Shown here one piece after another: positions 17,205 to 26,289 of a stretch of 64,000 nucleotides of DNA. The stretch is from Stigmatella erecta (lineage in GTDB: Bacteria; Myxococcota; Myxococcia; Myxococcales; Myxococcaceae). The notes beneath the pieces are model-generated. The model was not told the origin of the DNA and did not search any database. It worked only from the letters and a program-made list of their open reading frames with translations. The stretch spans positions 1 to 64,000 of the forward strand of contig NZ_FOIJ01000013.1 in the NCBI RefSeq assembly GCF_900111745.1, written 5' to 3'. The position numbers were made by a program, and so were the translations under genes. Every line of letters begins with the position of its first letter. The first letter of the stretch is position 1.

Positions 17205-18575
17205 ATGAGCGAGCACCTGGAGAGGGACCTCGCGGCCGTGGTGCCGCCCGAGGGGCTTGTCATCGATCCGGACGTGCTCGATGCGCACCGCCACGACCAG
17301 GCGGCGTGGGCCCCTGCGGGACGGCCCCGCGTGCTGGTGCGCCCGGGGTCCACGGCCGAGGTGCAGGCGGTGCTCCGGGTGGCCACCGCCCACCGGGTGC
17401 CCGTGGTGGCCCGGGGCGCGGGCTCGGGGCTGTCCGGGGGCGCCAACGCCGTGGAAGGGTGCATCGTGCTGTCGCTTGCCCGGATGAACCGCATCCTGGA
17501 AATCGACCGGCGCGCCCTCCTGGCTGTCGTGCAGCCTGGCGTCATCAACGGCGCGCTCAAGGCGGCGGTGGCCGAGCAGGGGCTTTGGTACGCGCCGGAC
17601 CCGGCGAGCTGGGAGTTCTCCACGCTGGGCGGCAACCTGGCCACCAACGCCGGGGGACTGTGCTGTGTGAAGTACGGGGTGACGGGGGATTCGGTGCTGG
17701 GGCTCGAGGTGGTGCTCGCGGATGGCTCGGTGGTGCGCACCGGGGGCCGCACGGTGAAGAACGTGGCGGGCTATGACTTGACCCGGCTGTTCGTCGGCTC
17801 CGAGGGCACGCTGGGCATCCTCACCGAGGCCACGCTGCGGCTGCGGCCCCGGCCGCCGAAGGCCACCACGCTGCTGGCCTCGTTCCCCTCGCTCACCGGA
17901 GCGGGCGTGGCGGTGACGGACATCATGGCGGGCCTGCGGCCCTCGCTGCTGGAGCTGATGGACCGGACCACGGTGCGCGCGGTGGAGGCCGCCCGGCCCA
18001 TGGGGCTGGATGGGGAGGCGGCGGCGCTGCTGCTCGCCCGCTCCGACGCGGGCGGCGAGCAGGGCGTGGCGGAGTGCGCGCGGATGGCGGCCCTGTGCGA
18101 GGCGGCCGGAGCCTCCTTCGTGGCGCAGTCGGCGGACGAGGCCGAAGGGGAGCTGCTCCTGGGCGCGCGCCGCTTCGCGTTCCCCGCGCTGGAGAAGCTG
18201 GGCACCACGTTGCTGGATGACGTGGCGGTGCCGCTGTCGCGCATCGCGGAGCTGCTCGCGGCGGTGGAGCGCATCGCGGCCCAGCGCGGGGTGCTCATCG
18301 GCACGTTCGGGCACGCGGGCGACGGCAACATGCACCCCACGCTCGTGTTCGACCGGAACGACCCGGACGCGGTGGCCCGCGCCCAGGCGGCGTTCGAGGA
18401 CATCCTCCAGGCGGTGGGCGCGCTGGGGGGCACCCTCACGGGGGAGCACGGGGTGGGGCTGCTCAAGCGCCCCTTCCTGGCCGCCCAGCTCGGCCCCGGG
18501 ACGATGCGGCTTCACTACACGCTCAAGGCCGCGATGGACCCGCTGGGCCTGCTCAACCCCGGCAAGCTGCTCTGA
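17205..18575 (+). CDS. FAD-linked oxidase, GlcD-like
   Basis: A flavoprotein of about 456 residues in the glycolate oxidase/D-lactate dehydrogenase (GlcD) family. The N-terminal PCMH-type FAD domain shows [36 protein letters not shown] and a middle [16 protein letters not shown]. The C-terminal FAD-oxidase domain carries [15 protein letters not shown] and the closing [14 protein letters not shown]. Family members oxidise 2-hydroxy acids such as glycolate or D-lactate. No partner glcE or glcF lies beside it, so it may be a stand-alone dehydrogenase. The ATG at 17205 follows an adjacent in-frame GTG at 17202; both have the same GGGAG site. Confidence 0.9.
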   Translation: MSEHLERDLAAVVPPEGLVIDPDVLDAHRHDQAAWAPAGRPRVLVRPGSTAEVQAVLRVATAHRVPVVARGAGSGLSGGANAVEGCIVLSLARMNRILEIDRRALLAVVQPGVINGALKAAVAEQGLWYAPDPASWEFSTLGGNLATNAGGLCCVKYGVTGDSVLGLEVVLADGSVVRTGGRTVKNVAGYDLTRLFVGSEGTLGILTEATLRLRPRPPKATTLLASFPSLTGAGVAVTDIMAGLRPSLLELMDRTTVRAVEAARPMGLDGEAAALLLARSDAGGEQGVAECARMAALCEAAGASFVAQSADEAEGELLLGARRFAFPALEKLGTTLLDDVAVPLSRIAELLAAVERIAAQRGVLIGTFGHAGDGNMHPTLVFDRNDPDAVARAQAAFEDILQAVGALGGTLTGEHGVGLLKRPFLAAQLGPGTMRLHYTLKAAMDPLGLLNPGKLL

Positions 18576-18588
18576 GCAGGCCCCGGGC

Positions 18589-19839
18589 TCAGCCCTCGCC
18601 GGCGAGGGTCCGCAGGAGGCCGTCCCGCATCTGCTTGCGGATGGGGTACAGCCCCCGGTTGGGGAAGGCCCCGGCCTGGCGCGTGGCGGCGCCGATGGAG
18701 GGGTAGAACGGGTCTGCCTTCAGCGCCGGGGTGTCGTAGACCTCCAGCGCGGCGGGCATGAGGTAGCGCGGGACACGGCCGGCGGCGGGCGCATCCTCGC
18801 TCATGAGCAGCCAGGCGTAGGTGCTCGCCTGGCTCATGTACGCGGTGAACTGGAGGGCGGCCTGCTCGCAGGCGCCGGTGCAGTTCTTGCCGAGGAAGAA
18901 GGAGTCGGTGAACACGATGGGCTGGTTGCCCTGGCCCAGCGGCGCGAGCGAGATGCGCAGCGTGCCCGCCGTGGCCTCCTCGGGCCGCCGTTTCAGCACG
19001 GTGTGCAGCCGCTCGGAGTAGCCCAGCAGCGCGTCGGCCTGGCCATCCGCGAAGAGGTGCGTGGGCAGGTCGAAGTTCTCGCTGGCGTCGTAGGTGCCGT
19101 CGAGGCAGGGGTTGCCGCTGGCCGTCTCGCAGCCCTGGGCCAGGGCCTTCATGCCGGCGAGCACCGCTGGGTCATACTGGGTGGAGACGGCCGACTGGAC
19201 GTTCCCGGCGCCGTAGGTGTCCGCCCACGCGTCGAAGTAGAGCGCGGGCAGGTTCCAGCTTCCCAGCCAGTTGCCCGTCAGGTTCATGGCCGGGGTCTGC
19301 AGCCCGTCGAGCGCCTGGACCAGCGCGTCCACCGCCGGGGCGCTGCTCACCGCCTCGCTGCGCGAGAGGAGGTAGTGCGCGCACAGCCAGTGCGGCACCC
19401 CGTAGAGCTGGCCCTGGTACGTGGAGGCCTCGAGGCTCGCGGGGTGCCACTGGGGGCCCTGTGGCAGCGCCGGCCAGGGGCGCACGGCGCCCGTCTCCAC
19501 GATTTCGCCCAGCAGGGACGTGTCCGTCTCGACGACGTCGTAGGGGCAGTCGCCCTCGCCGCGCAGGGAGCGCGCGAGCTCGGCGGGCTCGTAGAGGTCG
19601 TCCTTGAAGCACGTGGGGTTGATGACCAGGTCCACGTCCGGGTGCAGCTGCTCGAACTCACTTTCGAGCCGCGCGCCGAGGGAGCGGAACTGATCTCCCG
19701 CCGCGTCGGGAATGTACGAGTAGAGCGGGACCCGGAGCACGGTCCGGGGCCCGGGTGTGGGCTCCGGCTCCGAGTCACCACAACCCAGGAGGGGGCACGT
19801 CACCGCGCTGATCAGCAACATCCATTGGGGAGAGGGCAT
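18589..19839 (-). CDS. Thiaminase-I-like extracellular lipoprotein
   Basis: A 416-residue lipoprotein (lipobox PLLGC, Cys20) with the fold of a periplasmic binding protein. It reads like bacterial thiaminase I (thiamine pyridinylase), which swaps the thiazole of thiamine for a base: VLRVPLYSYIPD at the start, YDVVETDTSLLGEIVETG, and YGVPHWLCAHYLLSR. Cys153 sits where I expect the catalytic Cys of BcmE, by memory of that family. NWLGSWNLPALYFDAWADTYG also fits. A plain extracellular solute-binding protein is the alternative, but no ABC permease or ATPase gene is adjacent, which favours an enzyme. Placement outside the cell would let it degrade or scavenge thiamine from prey or the environment. 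Confidence 0.58.
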   Translation of the reverse strand: MPSPQWMLLISAVTCPLLGCGDSEPEPTPGPRTVLRVPLYSYIPDAAGDQFRSLGARLESEFEQLHPDVDLVINPTCFKDDLYEPAELARSLRGEGDCPYDVVETDTSLLGEIVETGAVRPWPALPQGPQWHPASLEASTYQGQLYGVPHWLCAHYLLSRSEAVSSAPAVDALVQALDGLQTPAMNLTGNWLGSWNLPALYFDAWADTYGAGNVQSAVSTQYDPAVLAGMKALAQGCETASGNPCLDGTYDASENFDLPTHLFADGQADALLGYSERLHTVLKRRPEEATAGTLRISLAPLGQGNQPIVFTDSFFLGKNCTGACEQAALQFTAYMSQASTYAWLLMSEDAPAAGRVPRYLMPAALEVYDTPALKADPFYPSIGAATRQAGAFPNRGLYPIRKQMRDGLLRTLAGEG

Positions 19840-19881
19840 GTCCGGTTTATAGCCGGATTCCGCGCGGTGCTCCCCTGGGGG

Positions 19882-20658
19882 TTAGAAGCGGTACTGCGCC
19901 TTGATGCCGCCCATGAGCCAGAAGTGGAACGCCTTCTCGTCGATATCCACCGACGCGGAGTCCTCACCGTCCGAGACGCTCAGGCTGGAGTACTGGCCCA
20001 CCGTGAAGGTCGCGAAAGGACCCACCGCGAAGTGCTTGCTGAGCTTGAAGTCCACGCCGCCCTGGAGCGCCGCGAACTCGAAGCCACTGGCGGTGGTGCT
20101 GGCCTCAATGGTTTCGCCGCCGAACTCCGCGGAGGCGCTGAGGTTGAAGCGCTCGTAGCCAACGCCCAGGCCCACCCAGGGGTCCACCTTCGCGAACGGG
20201 GCGGTGTGGTAGGCCAGGTTGACGCCGAAGCGCATCACGCTGATGGAGCAGCTGGCGCCCTCCTCGCAATCCTCGGCGAGGAGCCCCGGGGCGTACTGGA
20301 ACGAGCCGCCCAGGTAGAGGTGGGAGGTGAGGAAGTAACCCGCGTCGAGCTGCAGCGGGATGATGCCTGAAATCACATCGCTCAAGTTCGCGTCGGCCTC
20401 GCCCGTCGCCTTTCCGAGGGGCAGGCCATAGCCGGCCCGCAGGCCCAGGGAGAACCCGCGGCCGTCCTGACCGGAGGACTCCTCGCCGTCCTCGGCGTCT
20501 GCGTCGTCCTCGTCGTTCCGCGAGCGGTCATCGGAGTAGTCACTGTCGTCGGACTGGTCGCGCTTGATGTTTCCGTTGTTGCGCCAGTCCGCCATGGCGG
20601 CGGGGGCGATCAGGGAGAGGGTCAGCGCGGAGAGCTTCCAGAAGGGATGGAGGTTCAT
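19882..20658 (-). CDS. Outer-membrane beta-barrel protein with acidic N-terminal linker
   Basis: A 258-residue exported protein. The signal peptide ends IAPAAMADW. A strikingly acidic low-complexity linker follows (about residues 32-65, rich in Asp, Glu and Ser), which could bind calcium or extend from the surface. Residues about 66-258 alternate in the pattern of an eight-stranded barrel (FSLGLRAGYGLPLG, VDPWVGLGVGYERFNLSA, FWLMGGIKAQYRF) and end in a terminal Phe, the classic outer-membrane assembly signal. There is a single pair of Cys (EDCEEGASC). No enzyme motif. Function unknown; small-barrel adhesin or structural protein. Confidence 0.78.
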   Translation of the reverse strand: MNLHPFWKLSALTLSLIAPAAMADWRNNGNIKRDQSDDSDYSDDRSRNDEDDADAEDGEESSGQDGRGFSLGLRAGYGLPLGKATGEADANLSDVISGIIPLQLDAGYFLTSHLYLGGSFQYAPGLLAEDCEEGASCSISVMRFGVNLAYHTAPFAKVDPWVGLGVGYERFNLSASAEFGGETIEASTTASGFEFAALQGGVDFKLSKHFAVGPFATFTVGQYSSLSVSDGEDSASVDIDEKAFHFWLMGGIKAQYRF

Positions 20659-20897
20659 GATGTTCCGTCAGGGAAGGATGCAGCGGTGTGCTGCGGCGAT
20701 GCGCTCCTTCAGACGGGGAACCTTCCGGGAGATTCAACGCGAACGCCCGGGAGTGGACGGTCGCGCGCACCAGTGGTGGGTAGCGGAAGCTCGCCGCGCT
20801 CACCGGTGAACGCCCTGGTGGCGTTCCACTTTTTCGTTCCTAGCTTGAATTCCGGCCTCATCACGAGGCGGCTTCGCAGGCGCGAAGTGGGGGGAGT

Positions 20898-22142
20898 ATG
20901 GGCCGTCATCAAGAGCCGGAGCTGGAGTCCGCCGTGTCCGCGGATGTACACGATGCGCTCGGAGAGGATCTCGACGCCTATCTGGACCGTGAGCTGCTCC
21001 GTCCGCCCGCGCCGAAGCCCGCCTCCCGCGCCGTGATGGCCCCCCGGAAGCCCCGCAAGAGCCTCCAGGGCATGCTCGCGCTGGCGGCCGAGGAAGAGCG
21101 GTGGCTGTGCTCGGAGCCGGGGCCCGAGGGGCAGTCCGAGTCTCCCCCGCTGCTCCGCGAGGCCGCCCCCGGCAAGAAGCCTCCCGAGGTGAGCGAGACG
21201 CAGACCCCGCAGGTGCTGCTGCCGGAGCTGGCCTGGGGCTCCGAGCCCGCGCCCCTGTCCGAGGCGGAGAGCGCCTCCTTGCAGAAGCCCTGGCAGACGC
21301 TGGAGGACACCCTCCGGCCCCCGGCCCCGCGCCGGCGCCTCGGGCCCGTGCTGTGGGGGATGGGGGTCCTGGGGATGGGGGCCCTGGGGGTGGGGGCCGC
21401 CTGCGCGTTCTGGGCGATGCGCCCCGCGGTGCTCCGTTCTCAGGAAGTGAGCGAGGCGGCTGCGCCCACAGGCCCCGTCGCCGTGGTGGCGCAGGCTCCC
21501 GCGGAGCCCGAGCGGGTCCCGGAGCCGCCACGTCTCAAGCCACCCGTGCGGCAGACCGTGGCCGCCGCGGAGCCTGCCAGGGACCTTCCGAAGGCGCCCG
21601 GGCCCGCGGCGGTGAAGGCCGCGCCGCCAGCCGTGGCACCGGTGGCCAAGGCTCCGCCCACGCCCACCGCGCCAGAGCCCTCCAAGCTGGACTCGGCGGA
21701 GGAGCTGGACGCGGAGTTCGCCCAGAAGCTCAGCGTCGCGGACAAGCGCAGTGCCCCGGCGCCCGAGCGCAAGCGCGCCGCGCCCGGGTGGGGGCCGTCG
21801 AAGGTGGAGGAGGAGGACCTCGGCGATTCGAGCGATGTGTCCCACCGCGGCGAGCTGCCCGAGCGCCTGGAGCCCTCGGAGATTCAGAGCGTGGTGGTGG
21901 CCAACCAGCCCGCGATCGCCTCGTGCATCCGGCGCCACAAGGAGGCCACGGGCAGCGAGGGGGGCTCCTTCGTGCTGCGCTGGACCATCCTGGCCAGCGG
22001 CTCGACGGCGCAGGTGGGCATGGCCTCCGAGGAGATGCGGGGCACGCCCCTGGCCCGCTGCATCGAGGGGCTCGTGCGGGGCTGGAAGTTCCCGCGCCAC
22101 CGCGTGCAGCAGGCGCCCATCCAGTTCCCCTTCCGTTTCTAG
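20898..22142 (+). CDS. AgmX/PglI C-terminal domain protein (TonB-like)
   Basis: A 414-residue single-span protein. It has a long charged cytoplasmic N-terminus, one membrane helix (about residues 150-175; LGPVLWGMGVLGMGALGVG), then a Pro/Ala/Lys-rich periplasmic linker (about 190-270). The C-terminal domain of about 100 residues has the AgmX/PglI form (VVVANQPAIASCIRRH... GSFVLRWTILASGSTAQVG... RCIEGLVRGWKFPRH), with two Cys that probably form a disulfide. Such myxobacterial proteins resemble TonB in layout and some are tied to gliding motility or energy transfer to the outer membrane. No ExoB/ExoD-type partner is adjacent. Which process it serves is unknown. Confidence 0.8.
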   Translation: MGRHQEPELESAVSADVHDALGEDLDAYLDRELLRPPAPKPASRAVMAPRKPRKSLQGMLALAAEEERWLCSEPGPEGQSESPPLLREAAPGKKPPEVSETQTPQVLLPELAWGSEPAPLSEAESASLQKPWQTLEDTLRPPAPRRRLGPVLWGMGVLGMGALGVGAACAFWAMRPAVLRSQEVSEAAAPTGPVAVVAQAPAEPERVPEPPRLKPPVRQTVAAAEPARDLPKAPGPAAVKAAPPAVAPVAKAPPTPTAPEPSKLDSAEELDAEFAQKLSVADKRSAPAPERKRAAPGWGPSKVEEEDLGDSSDVSHRGELPERLEPSEIQSVVVANQPAIASCIRRHKEATGSEGGSFVLRWTILASGSTAQVGMASEEMRGTPLARCIEGLVRGWKFPRHRVQQAPIQFPFRF

Positions 22143-22148
22143 GCGCGG

Positions 22149-23105
22149 TTAGCCCCGCCGGGCGAGCTGGGCCGCCTTGAGCAGCGCTTCCACCATGGGC
22201 ACGCGGTTCGCCTGGCCCTTGCCCGCGATGTCATACGCGGTGCCGTGGTCCGGCGAGGTGCGCGGCACGGGCAGCCCCAGCGTCACGTTCACCGTGCGCT
22301 CGAAGTCCAGCGCCTTGGCCGGGATGAGCCCCTGGTCGTGGTACATCGCCAGCACCGCGTCATAGGGGATGGCATCCGGCCGCGCGAAGAGCCCGTCCGC
22401 GGGCACGGGCCCGTGCGCATCCACCCGCGCCGCGCGCGCCCGGCGGATGGCGGGGGTGAGCACCTCCACCTCCTCGCGCCCCAGCAGGCCTCCCTCGCCG
22501 GCGTGCGGGTTGAGCCCCAGCACGGCGATCCGGGGCCTGCGCCCCACCACGGGCGTGAGCGAGCGCGACAGCAGCTTGAGCTGCGCGGTGAGCCTCTCCA
22601 CCGTGAGCAGTTGGGAGAGTGCCGAGATCGGCACATGGTTGGTGGCCAGCGCCACGCGCACGCGCGGCCCGTCCATCATCATCATCACCTCCACGCCGAA
22701 GGCCTCCGCCAGCACCTCGGTGTGGCCCATGAAGGGGATGCCCGCGCGCGAAATCTGCTCCTTGGACACCGGCGCGGTGCACAGCGCGTCCACCTGGCCG
22801 TTTCGCGCCGCCTCGATGGCCGCGGTGACGTAGGCGTACTGGGCCCGGCCGCCCTCCCGCGTGGGCTGGCCCGGCACCCGGTCCTTCTCCGCAAGCTGCG
22901 TCACCACGCACACCGTGGGGCCCGTCACCCGGCCCAGCGTCTGGGGCGTGGCGCGCGCGTACCGGGCGAAGAGGGGGAAGCGCTCCAGCGTGGGCCCGTC
23001 GCCGAACACCACCGGCACCAGCGCCTGGCGCACCCGGGGCAGCGCCAGCGCCGCCGCCGTCACCTCCGGGCCAATGCCCGACACGTCCCCCAGGGAGATG
23101 CCCAC
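22149..23105 (-). CDS. pdxA: 4-hydroxythreonine-4-phosphate dehydrogenase (PdxA)
   Basis: A vitamin B6 biosynthesis enzyme oxidising 4-phosphohydroxy-L-threonine with NAD(P). Family motifs are clear: VGISLGDVSGIGPEV at the start, ALCTAPVSKEQISRAG, PFMGHTEVLAE (metal His), GLNPHAGEGG, AMYHDQGLIPAKAL and SPDHGTAYDIAGKG. The start is unusual: no ATG exists upstream in frame. The GTG at 23105 would begin directly at the first strand; a CTG at 23135 overlapping the surA stop is an alternative. The 318 residues from the GTG are near the usual size. It is last in an operon with two parvulin-type foldases, an arrangement (surA-pdxA) also common in Gammaproteobacteria. Confidence 0.92.
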   Translation of the reverse strand: MGISLGDVSGIGPEVTAAALALPRVRQALVPVVFGDGPTLERFPLFARYARATPQTLGRVTGPTVCVVTQLAEKDRVPGQPTREGGRAQYAYVTAAIEAARNGQVDALCTAPVSKEQISRAGIPFMGHTEVLAEAFGVEVMMMMDGPRVRVALATNHVPISALSQLLTVERLTAQLKLLSRSLTPVVGRRPRIAVLGLNPHAGEGGLLGREEVEVLTPAIRRARAARVDAHGPVPADGLFARPDAIPYDAVLAMYHDQGLIPAKALDFERTVNVTLGLPVPRTSPDHGTAYDIAGKGQANRVPMVEALLKAAQLARRG

Positions 23106-23131
23106 CCGGGGACGGGGCGCTTCCTCCCGGC

Positions 23132-24112
23132 TCAGATCTTCACCTCGACGGAGGACTTCTGCCGCAGCTCCTGCACGTACTGGTCGATGTACTTCTCCGT
23201 CTTGTCCTGGCGCAGCTGCTGCTCCAGCTTGGCGCGCAGCTCCTCGTAGGGGGCCACGCCCACCGCGCGGCGCTCCTCCACCTTCAGCACGTGCCAGCCG
23301 AAGTTGGTGCGGATGGGCTCGCTCACCTCGCCCTCCTTCAGCGCGAACGCCGTCTTCTCGAACGCGGGCACCATCACCCCGCGCCGGAAGAAGCCCAGGT
23401 CCCCGCCGTCCTCCGCGCTCGGGCCCTCGCTGCGCGCCTTCGCCAGCGCCGCGAAGTCCATGCCCGGCCGGCGCGCCTCCTCCGCGATGGCCTGCGCCTT
23501 CTTCTGCGCCGCCTCCACCTGCTCCGGCGAGGCCTTCGGGTCCACCGACACCAGGATGTGGCGCGCGTGCACCTCCGCCTCGCCGCCCTCCAGCTTCGCG
23601 TACTGCGCGTAGGCGGCCTTCAGGTCCTCCTCGGACACCTTCACCTTGGGGCCCACCTTCATCTGCATCAGCCGGCCGCGGGCGATCTGCTTGCCGAGGA
23701 ACTCCCGGTAGCTCTTGAGCGTGTAGCCCTCGCGCTGCAGGAGCTGCTCGAACTGCTCCTGCGTCTCCATGCCGTTCTGCTTGCGCACGTCCGCCATCGC
23801 CTCGTCCACCTCCGAGGGCGACACCGTCATGCCCAGCTCGCGGATCTCCGCCTCGATGAGCTTCTCGGCGATGAGCACATCCAGCGCCTGCTTCATCATC
23901 TGCGCGCGTGCGTCCGCGCGCCGGCGCGCATCCTTCTCCCCGGCGAGCCGCGCCAGCTCGGGCGCCGCGCGCTGGTTCACCTCCGACAGCGTGATGATGT
24001 CGCGGTTGACCACCGCGGCCACCCGGTCCACCAGCTCCGCGCGCGCGCCGCCGCCCCACAGGAGCGCGGCCGCCGCGATGACACCCAGCTTCGTCTTCAT
24101 CCCGTTCCTCAT
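23132..24112 (-). CDS. SurA-type periplasmic peptidyl-prolyl isomerase
   Basis: A 326-residue exported foldase. The signal peptide ends near GGGARAELV. The SurA-type N-terminal helical domain (VDRVAAVVNRDIITLSEVNQRA) is followed by one parvulin domain (about residues 180-285) with VHARHILVSVDP, GGDLGFFRRGVMVPAF and PIRTNFGWHVLKVEER. Only one isomerase domain is present, against two in E. coli SurA. Its likely clients are outer-membrane beta-barrels such as those in this window. The start ATG overlaps the stop of the upstream foldase (ATGA), and an alternative ATG lies 12 nt inside. It shares an operon with a second foldase upstream and pdxA downstream. Confidence 0.9.
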   Translation of the reverse strand: MRNGMKTKLGVIAAAALLWGGGARAELVDRVAAVVNRDIITLSEVNQRAAPELARLAGEKDARRRADARAQMMKQALDVLIAEKLIEAEIRELGMTVSPSEVDEAMADVRKQNGMETQEQFEQLLQREGYTLKSYREFLGKQIARGRLMQMKVGPKVKVSEEDLKAAYAQYAKLEGGEAEVHARHILVSVDPKASPEQVEAAQKKAQAIAEEARRPGMDFAALAKARSEGPSAEDGGDLGFFRRGVMVPAFEKTAFALKEGEVSEPIRTNFGWHVLKVEERRAVGVAPYEELRAKLEQQLRQDKTEKYIDQYVQELRQKSSVEVKI

Positions 24113-25101
24113 CTTCCCTTGGCCGCCGCTGCCTGAGCCGTGGGCCGCCCCCGGATGGACTGCAGCGTGCTCTCGTTCACCGAGAGCTTCGCCTTGTCCA
24201 GGAGCGCCTTCTCGAAGGCCTCGTGCGCCTCTTCCTGCTTGCGTTTGACTTCGCGGGCCTCCACCTGCGCCCGCACCTCGGCGAAATCCCGCTTGCGCGC
24301 CGGCTTGAACTCGAGCACCCGGAACAGGTGGTAGCCATACTCCGTGGACACCACGTCCGACACCTGCCCCGGCCGCAGGTTGAACACCACCTCATCGAAC
24401 GCGGGCGGCATCTGCCCGCGCGGGAAGAAGCCCAAATCTCCCCCCACCTTGGCGTCCGCGCTCAGCGAGTACAGCCGCGCCAGGTCCGCGAACTTCTTGC
24501 CCGCCTTGAGCTGCGCCTGCACCCGCCGCGCCTCGTCCAGCCCCTTCACCACCAGCTGCGCGGCGTGCACCTGCTCGGGCTCCTGGAACTCCGCCTCGTG
24601 CGCGGCGTAGTACGCCCGGAGCTCCTCCTCCGTCACCGCCACGCGCGAGTAAACGTGGTGCGTGAAGAGCTTCTCGATGAGCAGCCGGTTCGCCTCGCGC
24701 GCCCGCAGCTCCGCGAGCGACAGCTGCCCCTGCGCCAGCACGTCGCTGAAGCCCTCCGCCGGGTAGTCCCCCGACAGCCGCAGCATGCGCCGGTCCACCT
24801 CGTCCGGGGTGACCGTGAGGTTGTACTGCTTGGCCTGCTGCAAGAGCAGCATCCGCTTGATGAGGGTGTCCAGCAGCGCCCGCTTGAAGGGCTCCACCTC
24901 TTCGGGGGTGCGCTCGGGGCCCTCCGCGGACGACAGCTCCCGCCACAGCTCCTGCTCGAACTCGGCCCGGCCCAGCACCTCGCCGTTCACCATGGCCACC
25001 ACGTTGGCGTCCGGGGCCTCGCGCGGCGGCTTGTCACACCCCCCCACGCCCAGGATCAGGCAGAGGACCAGCAGGGGGGCGCGCGGAAGGGTGGGGCACA
25101 T
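24109..25101 (-). CDS. Lipoprotein parvulin-type peptidyl-prolyl isomerase
   Basis: A 330-residue membrane-anchored foldase, a diverged paralog of its neighbour. The start at 25101 (MCPTLPRAPLL) has AGGAAG 6 nt upstream and gives a lipoprotein signal ending LGVGGC. It has an N-terminal SurA/PrsA-like helical region (AMVNGEVLGRAEFEQEL) and one parvulin domain (about residues 165-265; VHAAQLVVKG, GGDLGFFPRGQMPPAFDEVVF, VSTEYGYHLFRV). The first His of the usual parvulin AxHILV motif is replaced here by AAQLVV, so isomerase activity may be reduced while chaperone function is kept. First gene of the foldase-pdxA operon. Confidence 0.87.
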   Translation of the reverse strand: MCPTLPRAPLLVLCLILGVGGCDKPPREAPDANVVAMVNGEVLGRAEFEQELWRELSSAEGPERTPEEVEPFKRALLDTLIKRMLLLQQAKQYNLTVTPDEVDRRMLRLSGDYPAEGFSDVLAQGQLSLAELRAREANRLLIEKLFTHHVYSRVAVTEEELRAYYAAHEAEFQEPEQVHAAQLVVKGLDEARRVQAQLKAGKKFADLARLYSLSADAKVGGDLGFFPRGQMPPAFDEVVFNLRPGQVSDVVSTEYGYHLFRVLEFKPARKRDFAEVRAQVEAREVKRKQEEAHEAFEKALLDKAKLSVNESTLQSIRGRPTAQAAAAKGR

Positions 25102-25159
25102 GCGGAACTTCCTGTAGCAGGACCGGGCCAAAGGGCAACAGTGCCCGCCGCCCCCGCCC

Positions 25160-26179
25160 CTAGAGCCGGGTGGCGTGCGCCGAGAGGAACGTCTCCAGCA
25201 GGGGGAAGATTTCGTCCGGCGCCCGGCGCCCCAGCACCAGGTCCGCGTGGCCGTAGTCCTCCGCGAACCCGTGGTCCCTCCCGGCGATGACCAGCTTCAC
25301 CGGCCCCCCCAGGTGCTCCTGCGCCCGCGCCACCGCCAGCGGCGGGGCCAGCAGGTCCTTGTTGCCCGCCAGCAGCAAAAACGGCATCCGCGCGCCGGCC
25401 AGCGGCGCCCGGTAGTCGAACCCACCATCATAGGAGGTGAAGGCGTTGGTGGAGACCCACCGCGCGAACTGGCGCGCCACCCCTCCGGAGATGTCCGAGG
25501 GCACGTTGGCCAGCGCCCGCTTCACCACCTCCGTCTCCATGTTGGCCGCCAGCATCATGTAGCGCGTCAGCGGCCCCGGCGGCGCCCCGAAGAACGCCAG
25601 CCCCGCGACGCGGCGCGTGGGAATCATTTTGAGCCGCAACAATGGCTCGATGCGTTGAATGAAGAGGCGCAGGCCGGGCTGAACGGCGAAGGTGAAGGGG
25701 CTGCCCAGGGCGACGGCGGCGCGCACGGGGGCCTGGGGGTTGCGGGCCAGGTGCGCGTAGAGCATCAGCCCGCCCTTGGAGTGGCCCACCCAGAGCACTT
25801 CCTTGGCCCCGGTGGACAGCGCGGTGCGCAACGCGGCCCGCACGTCGTACTCGGCCTGGTCATCGAAGGTGAAGTCCCCGCTGGGGCCCGCGAGCCCCCG
25901 GCCGCGCAGCTCCAGCACCCACGTCTCGAAGCCCGCGCGCGCCAGGTGCCGGGCCAGGCTGTAGTGCTCGTCGAAGTCCATGTGGAAGCGGTTGGCTCCC
26001 AGGCCATGGCAGAGGATGACCGGCTCGGCGTAGCGCCGTTCCCCCCGGGGGTGGTAGCGGCCCAGACAGATGGCGGCCCCGTCATCGGTGGGCACCCGGT
26101 AGAGCTCATCGGGCCGGAAGGTCAGGGTGAGCGGACCTTCAGCCCCTGGCCGTACCGTCCGGGAGAAAAGATCTGCCAT
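25160..26179 (-). CDS. Alpha/beta hydrolase (lipase/PHA-synthase-like)
   Basis: An alpha/beta hydrolase of about 339 residues. The oxyanion region is VILCHGLGANR. The nucleophile elbow is WVGHSKGGLMLYAHL (Ser). The acid is in LLAGNKDLLAPP and the catalytic His in AEDYGHADLVLGRRAPDEIF. The closing motif and large cap resemble lipases and polyhydroxyalkanoate-related hydrolases acting on hydrophobic esters. No signal peptide. The ATG at 26179 (MADLFSRT) is preferred; an in-frame GTG at 26212 would add 11 residues. It diverges from the CBS-domain gene. Substrate unknown. Confidence 0.85.
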   Translation of the reverse strand: MADLFSRTVRPGAEGPLTLTFRPDELYRVPTDDGAAICLGRYHPRGERRYAEPVILCHGLGANRFHMDFDEHYSLARHLARAGFETWVLELRGRGLAGPSGDFTFDDQAEYDVRAALRTALSTGAKEVLWVGHSKGGLMLYAHLARNPQAPVRAAVALGSPFTFAVQPGLRLFIQRIEPLLRLKMIPTRRVAGLAFFGAPPGPLTRYMMLAANMETEVVKRALANVPSDISGGVARQFARWVSTNAFTSYDGGFDYRAPLAGARMPFLLLAGNKDLLAPPLAVARAQEHLGGPVKLVIAGRDHGFAEDYGHADLVLGRRAPDEIFPLLETFLSAHATRL

Positions 26180-26289
26180 TCGATGGAGCCTGGGCTCCTG
26201 TGCTCGCGTCACAAAAGAATTGTACCCGGGTGGAACGCCCTGCGCTTCGTTGAAAAGTGAGCATCCTCAAGAACGGCAGGGAGGTTGCA

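Noticed and set aside
18593-18608. Perfect 16-bp palindrome CCCTCGCCGGCGAGGG
   Set aside because: It lies in the last codons of the thiaminase-like gene (LAGEG). It could help termination, but there is no loop and no U tract, so it was not listed as a terminator.
18010-20370. Long plus-strand frame of 786 codons
   Set aside because: It is the antisense/alternate-frame shadow of the GlcD-like oxidase, the thiaminase-like gene and the barrel gene, with no domain of its own.
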